Assembly (NCBI RefSeq): GCF_012641095.1
Contig: NZ_JAAVSC010000004.1
Span: 1 to 64,000 of the forward strand
DNA from: Lactobacillus sp. HBUAS51381
Lineage (GTDB): Bacteria; Bacillota; Bacilli; Lactobacillales; Lactobacillaceae
Reading direction: 5' to 3'
DNA: 64,000 nt
In this document: positions 61,619 through 64,000 of the stretch, piece by piece
How the letters are laid out: each line of letters starts with the position of its first letter
Position numbering within the stretch: the stretch's first letter is position 1
Program-made: the position numbers and the translations under genes
The notes under the pieces: generated by a model
Told to the model about the DNA's origin: nothing
The model's input: the letters and a program-made list of their open reading frames with translations, nothing else
Database searches by the model: none

Positions 61619-62566
61619 ATGCTGAGTTTTCTTGATATGGTCAACCATTATCTAGGCTACATCAACGTAAGCGTGAAGATTAAGAACCGCATCTACGTTA
61701 TTTTGGGTGCATTAGGGGATCTATACCTGTTTTACATCGGCGTCCGTTACCTTCAAAATGGGCATCCATTCTGGGGCCTGTTGATTTTACTGGTCGCCAT
61801 TATTCTGTTGTATTTTGCTTACCTCAACACGGTGTATTACTTCACGAATAAGAAAGCACCATTTGATATTTCGCCGAAGATTGAGAAGCTCCTCCACATG
61901 AAGCCTAAAGAGGCCGAGTTGGATCAGCCTAAGCGAACCATGGGTGGTCGAAACATTCCAGCCAATGGGTATTTCGATGAGAAGAAAATATTACCTGGGA
62001 AATTAACGTCAACACCGATTGAACAGGATAATATTCAAAATCTGGCAACACGGCTCCAGCAAAATCAGTTATTACAGCTGGACTATTCCGGATTAGGCGA
62101 CCGCGAGATTACGGAACAAACACGTCAGAGTGGAAAACCGGTCTATGCTTCTGGTCCGGGCGCCTTAATTCCGTACTTTGAGATGCAATCCGAAAATCAC
62201 CAGCTGGTGGTTTATGCCGGCATGAATCAGGCCGAGAAACAACGGGTCGGCGTGGTCAGCACGGTGGGGTTACAGAACGTTGCCGATGTCCGTGATCAGT
62301 TTGAATTGTACCTCGCCAACGCCACGTTGGTTGGCGGTCCCTTTAAGGTTTTGGGACGGACCTCGGTGATTGAGCAGGAGAATGATTTTCAAGTGGCCGT
62401 ACAACTGGCCTACAAGCATCAAAATGATTCGACCGGTCGGAGCTCTGACACGGGCCGAACCATGCGTGAGACGCCAACAACGTCGCGACGGGCACGGTAT
62501 GACCAGGGGCCTTCGTCAGAACGTGACGCTGAACCGATGACGCGGACCTCACGTTACCATCACTAA
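61619..62566 (+). CDS. Membrane protein with cytoplasmic tail (DUF6681-like), unknown
   Basis: 315 residues. Two membrane helices (about 27-45 and 48-68), then a large soluble part that may bind partners, and an Arg/Thr/Ser-rich C-terminus. It shares an operon with the Ser-rich gene (20 bases apart). I recall this family from lactobacilli but know no function. Confidence 0.72.
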   Translation: MLSFLDMVNHYLGYINVSVKIKNRIYVILGALGDLYLFYIGVRYLQNGHPFWGLLILLVAIILLYFAYLNTVYYFTNKKAPFDISPKIEKLLHMKPKEAELDQPKRTMGGRNIPANGYFDEKKILPGKLTSTPIEQDNIQNLATRLQQNQLLQLDYSGLGDREITEQTRQSGKPVYASGPGALIPYFEMQSENHQLVVYAGMNQAEKQRVGVVSTVGLQNVADVRDQFELYLANATLVGGPFKVLGRTSVIEQENDFQVAVQLAYKHQNDSTGRSSDTGRTMRETPTTSRRARYDQGPSSERDAEPMTRTSRYHH

Positions 62567-62589
62567 ATGCAACTTAAATAGCATACATG

Positions 62590-62620
62590 AACGCGTAGGG
62601 CCAAGGCTCTAGGCGTTTTT
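62590..62620 (+). terminator. Intrinsic terminator
   Basis: AACGC-TAG-GCC pairs with GGC-CTA-GCGTT with a mismatch, followed by TTTTT. Confidence 0.5.
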
Positions 62621-62679
62621 GATTTGGCTGCTAAAGGTCACCATGACGCCATAGGCAATGAAGATGACTGCAACAAGTG

Positions 62680-62790
62680 ACGTGCTTGGAGCCTGACGGG
62701 GCTTGGTCAGACTTCAAAACGCACCTGAGGACCGCAGAACGAAGGTGGTCCCCACAGCACCGGAATCTCTGACAGACACAGGCGGTCATT
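62680..62790 (+). repeat. Truncated structured repeat, copy B3
   Basis: Retains the core GTGCTTGGAG-CTGAC/GTCAG-CTTCAAAACGCAC, the GGACCGC...GGTGGTCCCCACAGCACC block and GGAATCTCTG. The 5' outer arm is missing. Compare B2 (CCCCACAGCACTGGAATCTC). Confidence 0.6.
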
Positions 62791-63100
62791 AATAACGCCC
62801 CAGACTCTTTGGCTTTAGGGCAAGAATGTTCGGAAATTCTTGCCACTTATGTCAGCTTTTCTAACACGGTGGTGCCACACACGATATTTTTTTTGAAGGG
62901 GACGCGTCAGGCGCCAACCCGTGGTACGCCTAATCTTTTTATCCCTGAATCGTTTGCGGGGGTGGTCACACCGAGTGTGTTTATTTTGACCGGGTTATTT
63001 TTTTGGTTTAAACTTGATTTTGGACACAAAAAAATCCAGATGCATGGCTGTCGGGGACGACTGCATGGCAACTACTTTAGGTATGTGGAGGGAAAGACTT

Positions 63101-63841
63101 ATGTCAATGATTGAATTTCACAACGTTGAAAAATACTACGGTAGTTTTCACGCATTACACAACATTAACTTGACGATTGAAGATGGGGAGACTGTGGTGC
63201 TGATTGGCCCTTCTGGGTCAGGTAAGTCGACTTTAATTCGGACGATCAATGGTCTTGAATCGATTCGGCACGGTCAGTTGATCGTTAATGGTCAAGATCT
63301 GGCGAATCCCAAGACGGATATGAACCGAATCCGGAAAAACGTGGGCATGGTGTTTCAACACTTTAACCTTTATGCGAATAAAACAATTCTAGAAAATATC
63401 ATGTTAGCCCCACGGATCGTCCTGCATCGTAACGAGGATGAAAATAAAAAAGTGGCCATGGAGATGCTCGATCGCGTGGGCTTGGCCGATCAGGCGCCAA
63501 AGATGCCGTCGCAACTCTCCGGTGGTCAGCAACAACGGATCGCGATTGCCCGCTCGCTGGCGATGAAGCCCAAGTGTCTGTTGTTTGATGAACCGACCAG
63601 TGCCTTGGATCCCGAAATGATTGACGATGTGCTCAACGTTATGAAGACCATCGCCAGAGATTCCAGTATGACCACGCTTGTCGTGACCCACGAAATGGGC
63701 TTCGCGCGTGAAGTGGCCAACCGGGTTATCTTCATGGCGGACGGCCGCATCCTGGAAGACGACTCCAAGGAGACCTTCTTTGACGGCCAACCAACTAACG
63801 AACGGGCCCGTCAATTCCTAAGTAAAATTATCACACACTAA
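63101..63841 (+). CDS. glnQ: Polar amino acid ABC transporter ATPase (GlnQ type)
   Basis: 246 residues. Walker A GPSGSGKST, signature LSGGQQQRIAIAR and Walker B LLFDEPTSALDPE; the sequence is typical of the glutamine/glutamate importer ATPases. ATG 63101 has GGAGGG upstream; earlier frames are not supported. It is followed by a binding-protein gene 20 bases downstream. Confidence 0.9.
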   Translation: MSMIEFHNVEKYYGSFHALHNINLTIEDGETVVLIGPSGSGKSTLIRTINGLESIRHGQLIVNGQDLANPKTDMNRIRKNVGMVFQHFNLYANKTILENIMLAPRIVLHRNEDENKKVAMEMLDRVGLADQAPKMPSQLSGGQQQRIAIARSLAMKPKCLLFDEPTSALDPEMIDDVLNVMKTIARDSSMTTLVVTHEMGFAREVANRVIFMADGRILEDDSKETFFDGQPTNERARQFLSKIITH

Positions 63842-63861
63842 ACCGGGGGAGGAATTTAGCA

Positions 63862-64000
63862 ATGAAAAGATTGATTCGAAATCTTGGCCTCTTGCTGGCT
63901 CTGGTGACGGTCTCACTGATGGTAACGGCTTGTGGCAATCAGTCGTTAGCCAAGAAGAACGTGTTAAAGACCGATCAACAAGAGAAGACGATTACGTGGG
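63862..64000 (+). CDS. Amino acid ABC transporter substrate-binding lipoprotein (partial)
   Basis: Starts MKRLIRNLGLLLALVTVSL and has a lipobox VTACG with the modified Cys near 24, then a Lys-rich linker. Cut by the window end after 46 codons. Position after the GlnQ-type ATPase suggests the binding subunit of the same importer. GGGGGAGG precedes the ATG. Confidence 0.75.
   Translation, partial: MKRLIRNLGLLLALVTVSLMVTACGNQSLAKKNVLKTDQQEKTITW

Larger units (their letters stand above)
62567..63100. other. Intergenic region before the polar amino acid transporter
   Basis: 534 bases. Holds the terminator at 62590, a truncated B repeat (62680-62790), a perfect GGCAAGAAT/ATTCTTGCC hairpin near 62819-62846 and several T-rich stretches (62886, 62996). 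I looked for a T-box or riboswitch before the transporter genes and found no conserved motif. Confidence 0.4.

Noticed and set aside
1-64000. Insertion sequences, prophage, CRISPR, tRNA or rRNA genes
   Set aside because: No transposase, integrase, repeat-spacer array, tRNA cloverleaf or rRNA stretch was recognised on either strand.

Overview
The window looks like chromosome from a lactic acid bacterium of the family Lactobacillaceae. Inference from protein flavour and roughly 50% GC points to the Levilactobacillus brevis neighbourhood, but the sequence alone does not fix the species. Support comes from PepX, a proline iminopeptidase, LtaS, S11 carboxypeptidases with SH3-like domains, a Met T-box, DUF915-type hydrolases and strong GGAGG ribosome binding sites. 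I saw no rRNA, tRNA, CRISPR array, phage or transposase.

Layout. 1-1.7 kb is nearly gene-poor and holds copies of a structured repeat. 1.7-5.9 kb carries a TPP-riboswitch-controlled ykoE-ykoD-ykoC-tenA thiamine-precursor operon. 6-17.7 kb has two tandem D,D-carboxypeptidases, two HAD phosphatases, a lone PTS IIC, two DUF915-like hydrolases, a nucleoside hydrolase, a PrsW-like protease and ferredoxin-NADP reductase. 18-35 kb has LtaS, NlpC/P60, MerR, a PadR/MFS pair, an MMPL exporter, an Ntn amidase, YdcF, a glucosaminidase, a serine hydrolase, TerC and a beta-hydroxyacid dehydrogenase. At 36.2-36.8 kb a RelB/YafQ-type toxin-antitoxin module sits between two near-identical terminator hairpins.

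37.6-45.4 kb is the most interesting part. Two divergent, paralogous TrpXYZ-type ABC transporter operons each have a long leader. Each leader contains a tiny leader peptide (one with a Trp codon near its end, the other with five Phe codons in its last eight), mutually exclusive hairpins and an intrinsic terminator. Each is followed by a second hairpin whose inner motif is conserved while its apical stem has changed with pairing preserved. 45.5-49.9 kb is a Met T-box followed by a permease, a cyclase-family gene and a MetE-like gene; the first two each carry an in-frame TAA.

50-64 kb has a CPBP protease, a VOC protein, an ABC-F ATPase behind a short attenuator, an L,D-transpeptidase, PepX and an aminopeptidase, an amino-acid permease, a NUDIX/guanylate-kinase/Fur group, a Ser/Thr-rich protein, a membrane protein, and the start of a polar amino-acid ABC transporter cut by the window end.

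Scattered through the intergenic spaces are at least seven copies plus several fragments of one family of roughly 200 bp elements. Their stems differ in sequence between copies but keep pairing, which suggests an RNA-level structure. I do not recognise this family.
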